A stretch of DNA of 64,000 nucleotides from an uncultured Clostridia bacterium (GTDB taxonomy: Bacteria > Bacillota > Clostridia > Oscillospirales > Acutalibacteraceae), in assembly GCA_944380855.1 (NCBI GenBank), contig CALWIW010000005.1, positions 1-64,000 of the forward strand, read 5' to 3'. The position numbers and the translations under genes were made by a program. The notes under the pieces were generated by a model. It saw only the letters and a program-made list of their open reading frames with translations, searched no databases and was not told the origin of the DNA. Positions 45,952 to 55,627 of this stretch are shown one piece after another (the stretch's first letter is position 1; each line of letters starts with the position of its first letter).

Positions 45952-48615
45952 TTAACGCTGAACCTTTATATATCCTTCTAAGCCCAGCTTTTCCGCAGAA
46001 TAAGGAACTGCTTCTTCAAAGCAGGAACTTTGAATTATTACGGAAAGAATTCTTTTTGCACAGGACTGTAAATCTGCAAGCGTAATAGGACATTCCGCGC
46101 CGTCCTCATCCCCGTTCACGGAAGCTACGATATTTTCAACATCATTTTGGCTTCCGGGCATTATTAAATCGTTTCCGGCTTTTATACAGCCTGCGGGACT
46201 TGAAGAACCGTATTTAATCTTTTTTTCCAAAGCGGCGGTAACTGAACCTGTAGTTCCCCAGTCAGTCATAACAATTCCTTTAAATCCCCATTCTCCTCTT
46301 GCCATCTCGTTGATAAGCTCGTAATTATTTGCGGTGTGAATTCCGTTTGCCAGATTATAGGAGGTCATAATGGACATAGGCTGAGATGTCTTTATTGCTA
46401 TTTCAAAACCCTTGAGATAGATTTCTCTTGCCGTTCTTTCACTGACGTGTGCGTTTGTATGCATACGGTTGTCCTCTTGGTTGTTAAAGGCAAAATGCTT
46501 GATTGTGGTTCCGACGCCTGCGTGTTTCTGAACACCCAAAGTATCAGCTGCCGCACACATACCGCTTATAAGGGGATCTTCGGAATAATACTCAAAATTT
46601 CTTCCGCAAAGAGGATTGCGGTGAATGTTCATTCCCGGGGCAAGCCATAATGTAACGCCCAGTTCTTCCATTTCCTCGCCCACAATGTCTCCGGCTTCTT
46701 CTATAAGTTTTAAATCCCATGTCTGAGCCAGCAAAGTTGCAATCGGAATAGCAGTGCAGTACTGGTAATAATAAACCGCATCTTTCGGGATTTCTTTATT
46801 TATATCTCCTATAATCAATTCAAGTCCCGGAAGAGGGGGAGCGATTGTTTCGGGAATTATATTATTACTGCGGTCTGCGGCAAAGGTTGGGGAAAGTCTT
46901 AAACCTGCCGGGCCGTCAGCCAAAATCATGTTCATTATTCCGTATTTTTCAAGAAGCTCAGAGGTTGTATCTCCTGCCGCTCCCGGACAAGCTGCCGAAG
47001 CCGCACCTACAACAGACTGGCCGCCGAAACCGCCTCTTGCAGAGCCTACGCAGAGAGCTGCCATTTCTTTAACGCTGAGCTGTGCCGTAAATTCATCAAG
47101 ACCGGCATTTCCGTTTATAACGTCTTGTATAGTGATTTTTAAAGCGGAGCTGTTTTTTGGGATTTCTGTGTTTTTATAGTCTTCTTTTAATTCTTTTGCC
47201 TTGATATTGCAAGACTTTAAATATATTTTTATAGCCTTTTCTTTTTCCTCCTGCTCCTCTTTGTAGGAATACGGAGAAATTCCTTTAGAAGAAATTTCTT
47301 TAAATTCACAGTCGGGCTGTAAACGGTTTTTAAGCTTTTCGGTAACAGCGTCCTTGTCAAGACAAATCTCTGCTGCTATTTTTGTGTTTCGGGAACAATT
47401 TCCCACACGAATAAAATAGCTTCCCTTTTCAAGAATATATGAGGCACTCTCTGTGTCGTAGGACGCCATTGATGTTATGGGGAAAGAAATTTTAAGTTCT
47501 TCTGATTCTCCCGGTGCAAGTTCTTTTGTCTTTGCATATGCAATCAGTTCCTGATATGGTTTTTCAAGCTTGCCTGCCGGAGCGGAGTAATACACCTGAA
47601 CTACTTCTTTTCCTGAATATTCCGAGCCGATATTTTTTACTTTTGCTGTTACGGTTATGTGTTCGCCGTCCGCTTCTGTATTTTTTACATCAATGCTGAA
47701 CTTTGTGTAGGACAATCCGTATCCGAAGGGGTACGCAGGAGCAATATTAAAGGTATCAAAATAACGGTAACCTACATATATGCCTTCTTTATAGAACTCG
47801 TCATTTAAATCTCCGTTCATGTAGCTGAAAGAGTCTGAACATGGATAATCTGAATAATTTTCTGCCCAGGTGGAGGTCAGGTGTCCGCTTGGAGTTACCT
47901 TGCCCGTCAAAACATCGGCAAGTGCATGGCCTCCGATATTTCCTGCCTGACTCATAAGAAGCAGGGCGTCTATGCCCTTTGTGTTCCGCAGAAATTTAGT
48001 GTCGATTACCCCTCCCACATTTAAAACAACTATCATGTTATCAAAGTGGTCGGCAAGTTTTTTTATGGCTTTCTTTTCTTCATCGAACAGTTCATAATCT
48101 CCCGCTTCTGCCTTTCTGTCGCTGCCTTCTCCCGAATTTCTGGAAATAACATAAACAGCAGTATCGGTATCGGAATTTTTTATATCATCGTCCGTAACCG
48201 GTATAATTTCCGGTTCTTTAAAGGGTGAATTTAAAAGCATGAAAAAGGCTTCGTGTCCCTTTTCTTCAAAAGCTTTTTTCAGAGTGTTTCCGTATTTTGT
48301 TTTGGCATCTTCCACTGCCTTGTCGTATCTGTCAAGCCATGCCTTGGTTGTTATTTCAAATCCTGCCGATTCCAAGCCCTGTTCTGCATTTACAACATGG
48401 CGGCTGTTTACATCGCCTGAGCCTGTACCGCCTTTTATTGTATATCTTCCGCCGTTTCCGAAAAGAGCGATTTTCTTAATGTTTTTTCCAATGGGCAAAA
48501 CTCCGTTGTTTTCAAGAAGCACCATTCCCTGTGATGCAATTTTTCTTGAGCGTTCCATGTTTCGTTTTTCACGCTGACTTTCTGCTGAATTTGTCGAAGC
48601 AAATATTTTAGCCAT
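45952..48615 (-). CDS. GH3 beta-glucosidase with reversed domain order
   Basis: 887 residues, no signal peptide. The GH3 C-terminal alpha/beta-sandwich domain comes first (about 25-275, SQGMVLLENNGVLPIG, later NVGGVIDTKF and GKVTPSGHLTSTWAENY), then a fibronectin III-like domain (about 300-410), a linker, and the GH3 N-terminal barrel last (about 520-860), with the nucleophile Asp785 in GIVMTDWGTTGS and TIKHFAFNNQEDNR. This order is known from some ruminal Clostridia enzymes. It should cleave glucosides inside the cell. Start fixed by AGGAGG before ATG 48615. Confidence 0.93.
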   Translation of the reverse strand: MAKIFASTNSAESQREKRNMERSRKIASQGMVLLENNGVLPIGKNIKKIALFGNGGRYTIKGGTGSGDVNSRHVVNAEQGLESAGFEITTKAWLDRYDKAVEDAKTKYGNTLKKAFEEKGHEAFFMLLNSPFKEPEIIPVTDDDIKNSDTDTAVYVISRNSGEGSDRKAEAGDYELFDEEKKAIKKLADHFDNMIVVLNVGGVIDTKFLRNTKGIDALLLMSQAGNIGGHALADVLTGKVTPSGHLTSTWAENYSDYPCSDSFSYMNGDLNDEFYKEGIYVGYRYFDTFNIAPAYPFGYGLSYTKFSIDVKNTEADGEHITVTAKVKNIGSEYSGKEVVQVYYSAPAGKLEKPYQELIAYAKTKELAPGESEELKISFPITSMASYDTESASYILEKGSYFIRVGNCSRNTKIAAEICLDKDAVTEKLKNRLQPDCEFKEISSKGISPYSYKEEQEEKEKAIKIYLKSCNIKAKELKEDYKNTEIPKNSSALKITIQDVINGNAGLDEFTAQLSVKEMAALCVGSARGGFGGQSVVGAASAACPGAAGDTTSELLEKYGIMNMILADGPAGLRLSPTFAADRSNNIIPETIAPPLPGLELIIGDINKEIPKDAVYYYQYCTAIPIATLLAQTWDLKLIEEAGDIVGEEMEELGVTLWLAPGMNIHRNPLCGRNFEYYSEDPLISGMCAAADTLGVQKHAGVGTTIKHFAFNNQEDNRMHTNAHVSERTAREIYLKGFEIAIKTSQPMSIMTSYNLANGIHTANNYELINEMARGEWGFKGIVMTDWGTTGSVTAALEKKIKYGSSSPAGCIKAGNDLIMPGSQNDVENIVASVNGDEDGAECPITLADLQSCAKRILSVIIQSSCFEEAVPYSAEKLGLEGYIKVQR

Positions 48616-48858
48616 TTTATTTCCTCCTTATATTTTATATAATTAATTACTGTTAGTTATCAATAATAATTCACTGTGTATTGTATCATATTTTATGGTG
48701 TTTGTCGATATTTTAGAAAGAATAATAATAAAAATATATTCTTTCCATTTTTAGATGATAAATATTTTTCAAAAAAGTATTGATTACGGCAGACCGGTGC
48801 TGTTTTGAATATCTATTTAAAAATCGGAAAAACTAATCCGTGACAGGAGGTTTTTCTA

Positions 48859-50118
48859 ATGGATTTAAAAATAAAATATGTTGACGGAAGAGAAATTATA
48901 GATTCCAGAGGCAATCCCACAGTGGAGACACAGGTGTATTTGGAATGTGGTATCACCGCAGTGGCTTCGGTTCCCTCCGGTGCTTCAACGGGAGTCTTTG
49001 AGGCAGTTGAGCTTCGTGACGGTGACGGAAGATATAACGGCAAAGGCGTATTAAAAGCGGTGGAAAATATTAAAAAGAAAATTTCACCGGTTTTAAAAGG
49101 CGTAAATGTTACAGAACAGAGAACCATTGACAGACTGATGATTGAGCTTGACGGAAGCGACAACAAGAAAAATTTAGGTGCCAATGCGGTTCTTGCCGTT
49201 TCTCTTGCCTGTGCCAAGGCGGCCTCAAAGGCTTTGGCAATGCCTTTGTACCGATATTTAGGAGGTTTCAACAGCTGCCGTCTGCCTGTGCCTATGATGA
49301 ATATTCTAAACGGCGGTGCTCATGCGTCAAATAATGTTGATATTCAGGAATTTATGATTATGCCTGTAGGTGCGGCTGATTTTTCAAAGGGTCTTATGCA
49401 GTGCTGTGAAATATACCAGGCGTTAGGCTCTATTTTAAAAAGTCAGGGTAAATCTACAGCGGTTGGAGATGAGGGAGGATTTGCCCCTGACCTTGCCACA
49501 GACAAGGACGCTCTGCTTTTGATTATGGAGGCAGTACACAAGGCAGGCTATAATGAAGAAAACACGAAAATTGCACTTGACGCCGCTTCTTCAGAATGGT
49601 ATAAGGACGGAATATACACTTTGCCTAAACGCGGCACAATTGCCGACAGCGAACAGCTTATAGATTATTACGAACGTCTTTCAGCCGAATTTCCTATAAT
49701 ATCAATAGAGGACGGTTTGAGCGAGCATGACTGGAGCGGCTGGCAGACTCTCACATCACGTTTGGGAAGAAAGCTTCAGCTTGTAGGCGACGACCTATTT
49801 GTTACCAACGTAAACAGACTGAAAAAAGGTATTAAAATGGGTGCGGGAAACTCTGTTCTTGTAAAAATAAATCAGATAGGAACCTTGTCCGAAACTTTTG
49901 ATACAATAGAAACGGCTCACAAAGCGGGATATACAGCGGTTATTTCTCACAGAAGCGGAGAAACAGAGGATACAACAATTGCGGATATTGCCGTTGCGGT
50001 AAATTCGGGACAAATAAAAACCGGTGCTCCATGCAGAACAGAAAGAACGGCAAAATACAACAGACTTTTGAGAATTGAGCAAGTATTATCAAATTCTGCA
50101 CAATATGGAATTGTTTAA
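48859..50118 (+). CDS. eno: Enolase
   Basis: 419 residues. [16 protein letters not shown] at the start, [15 protein letters not shown], catalytic Glu region [10 protein letters not shown], metal Asp in [11 protein letters not shown], catalytic Lys in [14 protein letters not shown], and the final [17 protein letters not shown]. It converts 2-phosphoglycerate to PEP. Slightly shorter at the C-terminus than the usual 430 residues. ACAGGAGG before the ATG. Stands alone. Confidence 0.98.
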   Translation: MDLKIKYVDGREIIDSRGNPTVETQVYLECGITAVASVPSGASTGVFEAVELRDGDGRYNGKGVLKAVENIKKKISPVLKGVNVTEQRTIDRLMIELDGSDNKKNLGANAVLAVSLACAKAASKALAMPLYRYLGGFNSCRLPVPMMNILNGGAHASNNVDIQEFMIMPVGAADFSKGLMQCCEIYQALGSILKSQGKSTAVGDEGGFAPDLATDKDALLLIMEAVHKAGYNEENTKIALDAASSEWYKDGIYTLPKRGTIADSEQLIDYYERLSAEFPIISIEDGLSEHDWSGWQTLTSRLGRKLQLVGDDLFVTNVNRLKKGIKMGAGNSVLVKINQIGTLSETFDTIETAHKAGYTAVISHRSGETEDTTIADIAVAVNSGQIKTGAPCRTERTAKYNRLLRIEQVLSNSAQYGIV

Positions 50119-50166
50119 TTATATTTTGTATTAATGTGAAATATTTTAACTAATTATTTAAAGGAA

Positions 50167-50196
50167 TAAAACCGTCCATAGGGCGGTTTTGTTCTT
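50167..50196 (+). terminator. Terminator of eno
   Basis: AAAACCGTCC (50168-50177) pairs with GGGCGGTTTT (50181-50190), then GTTCTTTT. Confidence 0.8.
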
Positions 50197-50285
50197 TTGA
50201 GGAAAATTAATTTTCGGTATTTGTGTTAAAATAGAATAAAATTATTACTATTACACGAAAAGATAAATGAGTAGGGGCTAAAAAT

Positions 50286-52337
50286 ATGCAAAATGCAAAA
50301 GGTGTATTGGTTAACGGTAAAGAAATCGAAAAGGACGAATGGAAAGAAATAGAAAAGAAAGCCTATAACGGAAATGATTTAGGTGCGGTATATTATCCCT
50401 CAAAAACAATTTTTAAGGTTTGGGCACCTACGGCACAAATGGTGAAATTAAGACTTTATGTTACGGGCAGCAGTGAGGAACAAACGGAGGTAAGCAATGT
50501 TGTTTCCACTACGGAAATGGAATATACGCCTGAATGGGGTTTATGGAGTCTGACTGTTGACGGGGATTTAAAAAATCTTTATTACACATACCTTGTTACG
50601 GTTGACGGAGAAGAAAAGGAAACTGCGGATATTTACGGAAAGGCCGCAGGTGTAAACGGCATCAGGTCAATGGTTGTTGATTTAAAGGAAACAAATCCCC
50701 TAGATTGGGAAAAAGATAATCACATATTTGTTGAAAATCCTACCGACGCAATTATATGGGAAACCCACGTCAAAGATTTTTCCTTTGCTCAGTCAAGCGG
50801 AGTTACTCATAAAAACAGGGGTAAATTTTTGGCTTTTACAGAACATACCACCATGTACGGGGTGGAAAATCGGCGTGAAACCTGCGTTGATTATTTAAAG
50901 AAAATCGGAGTTACCCATGTTCAGCTTATGCCTATATATGACTTTGCAACCGTAAACGAAGCAGGGGGCGACGGCTATAACTGGGGTTACGATCCTGTTA
51001 ACTATAATGTGCCTGAGGGAAGCTATTCGAGCAATCCCTTTGACGGCAACGTTCGTATAAGGGAATGTAAGGAAATGATAAAATCTCTCCATAACGCAGG
51101 AATTGGCGTAATAATGGACGTTGTATTTAATCATACCTACCGAAGCAAGGACTCTTGGTTTAATATAACCGTTCCCGGATATTATTACAGAATATCAAAG
51201 GACGGAAAGTGGTCAAACGGCTCGGGTTGCGGAAATGATACAGCCAGCGAGAGGAAAATGTTTAGGAAATATATGATAGATTCTGTTCTCTATTGGGCAC
51301 AGGAATATCATATAGACGGGTTTAGGTTTGACCTTATGGGACTTCACGATGTTGATACCATGAACGAAATAAGAAAAGCCCTTGACAGTCTTCCCAACGG
51401 AAAAAAATATCTCATGTACGGCGAAGGCTGGAAAATGTTTACAAAGGTGAATAAAGGCGTATTTCTTGCCAATCATAATAATATGGGATATCTTGACAGC
51501 CGCATAGGTTCTTTTAACGACTCAATAAGAGATACTTTGAAAGGCAGTAACTTTGACGACAGAAACAAAGGCTTTGCCCAGTGCGGAGTAAACAAGAGCG
51601 GTATAATCATGGGTGCAGAGGGTCAGTGCGGCAAATACTGCGGCTGGGCAACAGCACCTACGCAGACGGTAAATTATGTTTCATGTCATGATAATTCTAC
51701 CCTTTATGACAAGCTTGTATCCTCATGTATTGGAAACAGAGATTACAAAATGAGGTACGAAAATCTTATTCCAATGGTAAAGCTTTGCCAAACTTTGGTT
51801 ATGACGGCTCAGGGTATACCTTTTTCCTTGGGAGGGGAAGAGTTTTGCCGCACTAAATACGGTGACAAAAACAGCTATCGTTCAGCACCTGCTGTAAATA
51901 TGATAGAATGGGAAAACCTCAGCGTATATTCAGACGTAAGCGACTATTACGCAGGGCTTATAAAAATCAGAAAGCAATTTTCTGTTTTAAGAGACCCCAC
52001 AAAGACCACTGCCAACAGACTGAAGTTTTTCAATAATCTTCCCACCTATGCTGCGGGATTTATGATTTCTGAAGATGAAGGCAATTTTGGTGAAAACAAA
52101 CATCATAAAATGGTTGTTTTGTTAAACGGAAGTGCAGACAATTACGTTGACGTTGAAATTGAATACAGCGACGGTTCAAATTGGGTTGTTTTGGCAGACG
52201 GAGTTAATGCGGGTATTAAAAGTCTGGGGGTTGTTTCCAACAACAGATTTATGCTGAACAGAAATTCTGCTGCAATACTCATATATAAATCATGGTATGA
52301 TGAGATAAATAATCACAGCCGTTTTAATCATAAGTAG
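50286..52337 (+). CDS. pulA: Type I pullulanase (GH13)
   Basis: 683 residues, no signal peptide. CBM48-like N-terminal domain (about 30-125, FKVWAPTAQMVKLRLY), type I pullulanase mark YNWGYDPVNYNVPEGSY, then the GH13 barrel with VVFNHT, nucleophile Asp in DGFRFDLMG, acid Glu in MYGEGWK, and VSCHDNSTLYD. It cuts alpha-1,6 branches of pullulan and glycogen-type glucans in the cytoplasm. No ABC sugar permease or other glycogen gene adjoins it. Confidence 0.95.
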   Translation: MQNAKGVLVNGKEIEKDEWKEIEKKAYNGNDLGAVYYPSKTIFKVWAPTAQMVKLRLYVTGSSEEQTEVSNVVSTTEMEYTPEWGLWSLTVDGDLKNLYYTYLVTVDGEEKETADIYGKAAGVNGIRSMVVDLKETNPLDWEKDNHIFVENPTDAIIWETHVKDFSFAQSSGVTHKNRGKFLAFTEHTTMYGVENRRETCVDYLKKIGVTHVQLMPIYDFATVNEAGGDGYNWGYDPVNYNVPEGSYSSNPFDGNVRIRECKEMIKSLHNAGIGVIMDVVFNHTYRSKDSWFNITVPGYYYRISKDGKWSNGSGCGNDTASERKMFRKYMIDSVLYWAQEYHIDGFRFDLMGLHDVDTMNEIRKALDSLPNGKKYLMYGEGWKMFTKVNKGVFLANHNNMGYLDSRIGSFNDSIRDTLKGSNFDDRNKGFAQCGVNKSGIIMGAEGQCGKYCGWATAPTQTVNYVSCHDNSTLYDKLVSSCIGNRDYKMRYENLIPMVKLCQTLVMTAQGIPFSLGGEEFCRTKYGDKNSYRSAPAVNMIEWENLSVYSDVSDYYAGLIKIRKQFSVLRDPTKTTANRLKFFNNLPTYAAGFMISEDEGNFGENKHHKMVVLLNGSADNYVDVEIEYSDGSNWVVLADGVNAGIKSLGVVSNNRFMLNRNSAAILIYKSWYDEINNHSRFNHK

Positions 52338-52366
52338 TTTTAGATATTTTCATTTTTAACAAAATA

Positions 52367-52420
52367 AAAAACACCAAGCAGAAATACAGAGTTTTTCCGT
52401 ATTTTGTGCTTGGTGTTTTG
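52367..52420 (+). terminator. Terminator of pulA
   Basis: AAAACACCAAGCA (ending 52380) pairs with TGCTTGGTGTTTT (52407-52419); inside it AAATAC/GTATTT forms a second stem. Confidence 0.8.
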
Positions 52421-52540
52421 GGTTATATAGCAAAAGTTGAGGGGGAATTTTGGGATTTCAAAGGGACAATTGTCCCTTTGGCAGGTGGTTTGGAGGACAG
52501 CGTCCTCCAAGGTCTTAAAATTCCTGCAAAAAACAGTTAG
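52421..52540 (+). repeat. Interspersed hairpin element, copy D (3'-truncated)
   Basis: Starts GGTTATATAGCAAAAGTTG directly behind the pulA terminator; keeps the TCAAAGGGAC/GTCCCTTTGG and TTGGAGGAC-AG-CGTCCTCCAA hairpins and GGTCTTAAAA, then breaks off at AAAAAACAGTTAG where the tandem repeat region begins. Confidence 0.85.
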
Positions 52541-53066
52541 AGTGACAAACGTTTTCTTTGGAATATTGGTTTATCTCGTATTTTTGGTTCACGTTTTTGG
52601 GAAAGCTACCATAAAAATTTATATAAAATGTTTCGACCGACGTGTTGTAAACATTATTTTTTTACAACAAACGTTAGCACGTCGGAAATAAAAAAATCGG
52701 CTTCGGATCCTGTTTTTAGAAATTAAAAAGCACAAATTCCAAGCGACATGGGGAAAACAGCCCGAGTGACATACGTTTTCTTTGGGATATTGGTTCATCT
52801 CGTCTTTTGGGTTCACGTTTTATGGAAAAACTCCCATAAAAAATTTATATAAAATGTTTCGCCCGACGTGTTGTGAACCTCATTTTTTTACAACAAACGT
52901 CAGCACATCGGAAATAAAAAAATCGGCTTTGGATCCTGTTTTTGAAAATTAAAAAGCACAAATTCCAAGTGACATGGGGAAAACAGCCCGAGTGACATAC
53001 GTTCACTTTGGGATATTGGTTCATCTCGTATTTTGGGTTCACGTTTTGCGGAAAATTCCCATAAAC
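52541..53066. repeat. About 226-bp tandem repeat, 2.3 copies
   Basis: Units begin AGTGACAWACGTT at 52541, 52765 and 52991 (the last stops at CCCATAAACG). Each full unit carries a nested hairpin, e.g. CCGACGTG (52637-52644) with CACGTCGG (52678-52685) around TTGTAAA/TTTACAA. Units differ by about one base in ten. Two 65-codon minus-strand frames (52619-52816, 52845-53042) are alike only because of the repeat. No gene or mobile-element protein is seen in 52338-53183. Confidence 0.88.
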
Positions 53067-53135
53067 GCACCTCCCTAAAAACAGTCCACCGGACTGTTTT
53101 TTTAACGGTCGGCTTCGACTCCTGTCACTAAAAAT

Positions 53136-53172
53136 AAAAATAGGACAATACCTTTATGGTACTGTCCTATTT
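53136..53172 (-). terminator. Terminator of tRNA-Pro
   Basis: AAATAGGACAATACC (53138-53152) with GGTACTGTCCTATTT (53158-53172). The single non-Watson-Crick pair is G-U only when read on the minus strand, and a T run follows there, so it serves the tRNA. Confidence 0.85.
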
Positions 53173-53183
53173 TTATTTATTGG

Positions 53184-53257
53184 TCCGAGTGACAGGAGTC
53201 GAACCTGCGGCCTCTTGAACCCCATTCAAGCGCGCTACCAAACTGCGCTACACCCGG
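53184..53257 (-). tRNA. tRNA-Pro (GGG anticodon)
   Basis: 74-nt cloverleaf: acceptor CCGGGTG/CACTCGG (one G-U), D arm GCGC-AGTTTGGTA-GCGC, anticodon arm CTTGA-ATGGGGT-TCAAG, T arm GCAGG-TTCGACT-CCTGT, discriminator A, CCA not encoded. The GGG anticodon reads CCC/CCU. Confidence 0.93.
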
Positions 53258-53395
53258 ATAACTGCAACAGTTATTATATCATATCAGTTTATTAAAATCA
53301 AGTATTTTTTTCTTGAAAATTATTATTACAACTATGAATATTTATGTTCTCATATTATTATAAAAACATTACTGTTTTCTTTTAAAATTTTGATA

Positions 53396-53424
53396 TTGCC
53401 ATTTTTATTAATGTGTGTTAGAAT
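53396..53424 (+). promoter_or_regulatory. Promoter of leuCD
   Basis: TTGCCA at 53396-53401, 17-bp spacer, TAGAAT at 53419-53424, about 85 bp before leuC. The leader is too short for a T-box and none was seen. Confidence 0.55.
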
Positions 53425-53513
53425 ATTTTTATGCATATAACATGAATAAATATACAAAGTATACAACAATTTATTCAATAGCTGAAATAAACACTTTTAA
53501 GGAGCTGACATAA

Positions 53514-54779
53514 ATGGGAATGACGATGTCTCAGAAAATTTTGGCGGCACACGCCGGACTTGATTCCGTTAAGGCGGGACAGCTTATTGAGGCAAAGCTG
53601 GATATGGTTCTCGGCAACGACGTTACTTCTCCGGTGGCAATAAATGTTTTTGAGGAGAACAACGCAACTTCCGTTTTCGACAATACTAAAATCGCTATGA
53701 TTATGGATCACTTTACACCTAACAAGGATATAAAGGCTGCTACTCAGTGTCTTCAGGTGAGAAAGTTTGCCGACAAATATGATATAAAGAACTTTCTTGA
53801 CGTAGGTCAGATGGGTATTGAGCACGCTCTGCTTCCCGAAATGGGTCTTGTTGGTCCCGGAAGCCTTTGCATAGGTGCAGACTCCCATACCTGTACTTAC
53901 GGAGCTTTGGGAGCTTTTTCCACAGGCGTTGGTTCAACGGATATGGCAGCCGGCATGATTAGCGGAAAGGCTTGGTTCAAGGTTCCATCTGCAATTAACT
54001 TTGAGCTTATCGGCAAGCCTCAGGGCTATGTGAGCGGCAAAGATGTAATACTTCACATTATCGGAATGATAGGCGTGGACGGAGCTTTGTATAAGTCCAT
54101 GGAATTCTGCGGAGAAGGAATAAAGTATCTCAATATTGACGACAGACTCTGCATTGCAAACATGGCTATTGAAGCAGGTGCCAAAAACGGAATTTTCCCT
54201 GTTGACGATGTTACAAGAGAATACTGCAACGGTAGATTTCAGGGTACACCTGTTGAATATACAGCTGACGAAGACGCAGTGTATGATGAAACCTATGTGA
54301 TTGATTTAAGCGAGATAAGACCTACGGTTGCCTTTCCTCATCTTCCGGAGAACACAAAAACTGTTGATGAGATAGGGGAAAAAGAGGTTAAAATAGACCA
54401 AGCGGTTATAGGCTCATGCACAAACGGAAGAATAAGCGACCTGAGAGCCGCCGCTGAAATACTTAAAGGCAGAAAAATTGCCAAGGGTGTTCGCTGCATT
54501 ATTTTCCCGGGAACACAAAAAATTTGGCTTCAGGCTATGCACGAGGGACTTTTTGACATATTTATTGAAGCGGGAGCAGTTGTTTCCACACCTACCTGCG
54601 GACCCTGCTTAGGCGGACATATGGGAATACTTGCCGCAGGGGAAAAAGCCGTTTCCACCACAAACAGAAACTTTGTGGGCAGAATGGGTCATGTGGACAG
54701 TGAGGTTTACCTTGCAAGCCCCGCTGTTGCAGCTGCAAGTGCGGTTGCCGGCTATATTATTGATCCGGAAAAGCTGTAA
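53514..54779 (+). CDS. leuC: 3-isopropylmalate dehydratase large subunit (LeuC type 2)
   Basis: 421 residues, the shorter clostridial/archaeal form (E. coli LeuC is about 466). Aconitase-fold [4Fe-4S] ligands in VIGSCTNGR and [13 protein letters not shown]; substrate-site [19 protein letters not shown]. It isomerises 2- and 3-isopropylmalate with LeuD. Enzymes of this form sometimes act on homocitrate or methylmalate instead; leuA and leuB are not in the window to settle this. AAGGAG before the ATG. Confidence 0.93.
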   Translation: MGMTMSQKILAAHAGLDSVKAGQLIEAKLDMVLGNDVTSPVAINVFEENNATSVFDNTKIAMIMDHFTPNKDIKAATQCLQVRKFADKYDIKNFLDVGQMGIEHALLPEMGLVGPGSLCIGADSHTCTYGALGAFSTGVGSTDMAAGMISGKAWFKVPSAINFELIGKPQGYVSGKDVILHIIGMIGVDGALYKSMEFCGEGIKYLNIDDRLCIANMAIEAGAKNGIFPVDDVTREYCNGRFQGTPVEYTADEDAVYDETYVIDLSEIRPTVAFPHLPENTKTVDEIGEKEVKIDQAVIGSCTNGRISDLRAAAEILKGRKIAKGVRCIIFPGTQKIWLQAMHEGLFDIFIEAGAVVSTPTCGPCLGGHMGILAAGEKAVSTTNRNFVGRMGHVDSEVYLASPAVAAASAVAGYIIDPEKL

Positions 54780-54796
54780 TAAGGAGGATAACTGAC

Positions 54797-55279
54797 ATGA
54801 ACGCAAGAGGCAGAGTACATAAATACGGAGATAATGTTGATACAGACGTTATTATTCCTGCTCGTTATCTCAACACGGCATCTCATAAGGAGCTTGCCGC
54901 TCACTGTATGGAGGATATTGACAAGGATTTTGTTAATAAGGTAAAAGACGGGGATATAATTGTTGCCGACAAGAATTTCGGCTGCGGAAGTTCAAGAGAG
55001 CACGCACCGATTGCCATAAAGGCAAGCGGAATTTCCTGTGTTATAGCTTCCACCTTTGCACGTATTTTCTACAGAAACTCAATAAACATCGGACTTCCTA
55101 TTTTGGAGTGTGACGAGGCGGCAAAGGATATAGAGGACGGCGACATTGTAAGCGTTGATTATGATACGGGAGTAATTCTCAACGAAACAAAAAATAAAAA
55201 ATATCAGGCTGAGCCCTTCCCAGAGTTTATCCAGAATATTATCCGCAAGGGCGGACTTATTAAATCAATAACAGAATAA
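54797..55279 (+). CDS. leuD: 3-isopropylmalate dehydratase small subunit
   Basis: 160 residues, short form matching the LeuC type: [14 protein letters not shown] near the start and [19 protein letters not shown] (swivel loop with the substrate-binding Ser-Ser-Arg). Partner of LeuC, 17 bp downstream, AAGGAGG before the ATG. Confidence 0.94.
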   Translation: MNARGRVHKYGDNVDTDVIIPARYLNTASHKELAAHCMEDIDKDFVNKVKDGDIIVADKNFGCGSSREHAPIAIKASGISCVIASTFARIFYRNSINIGLPILECDEAAKDIEDGDIVSVDYDTGVILNETKNKKYQAEPFPEFIQNIIRKGGLIKSITE

Positions 55280-55288
55280 TAAAAAACT

Positions 55289-55320
55289 AACCCCGCCGAA
55301 GCTCCGGCGGGGTTGCTGTT
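55289..55320 (+). terminator. Terminator of leuCD
   Basis: AACCCCGCCG (55289-55298) pairs with CGGCGGGGTT (55305-55314), then GCTGTTTG. Confidence 0.85.
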
Positions 55321-55340
55321 TGTCTGCAATGTTTATTTCA

Positions 55341-55500
55341 TGGCTATAAGCAAACTTTGTGGAAAAGTTTTGGGATGCCAAAGGGACAATGTCCCTTTGG
55401 CAGGTGGGTTGGAGGACAGCGTCCTCCAAGGTTTAAAATACAGTAAAAAACTCAAAAGTGAGCAAAAAATAGTTCGGTGAACAAAAGCAAGCGTTCGCCA
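55341..55500 (+). repeat. Interspersed hairpin element, copy E (diverged 3' end)
   Basis: Starts TGGCTATAAGCAAACTTTG soon after the leuCD terminator. It keeps the CCAAAGGGAC/GTCCCTTTGG and TTGGAGGAC-AG-CGTCCTCCAA hairpins and the AGTTCGGTGAAC remnant, and lacks the ATTGACAAAGAGCC end. Confidence 0.85.
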
Positions 55501-55513
55501 AAAAACTAAAAGA

Positions 55514-55554
55514 AGTGCAATGACCATGGTTTTCACAGTCATTGCACTTTTTTA
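55514..55554. terminator. Hairpin between copy E and the dockerin gene, likely two-way terminator
   Basis: AGTGCAATGAC (55514-55524) with GTCATTGCACT (55538-55548), followed by TTTTTTATT on the plus strand and by CTTCTTTTAGTTTTT on the minus strand, 80 bp after the dockerin gene stop. Confidence 0.75.
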
Positions 55555-55627
55555 TTAGTTGATTTTTTTCACAGCCGTTTTGTAAAGATGAATAAAATAT
55601 AATTATGGTTGTGTACAAATTATATAC

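Noticed and set aside
52619..53042. Two similar 65-codon frames on the minus strand
   Set aside because: Their likeness comes from the 226-bp DNA repeat; no convincing ribosome sites, and differences do not favour silent positions as far as can be seen.
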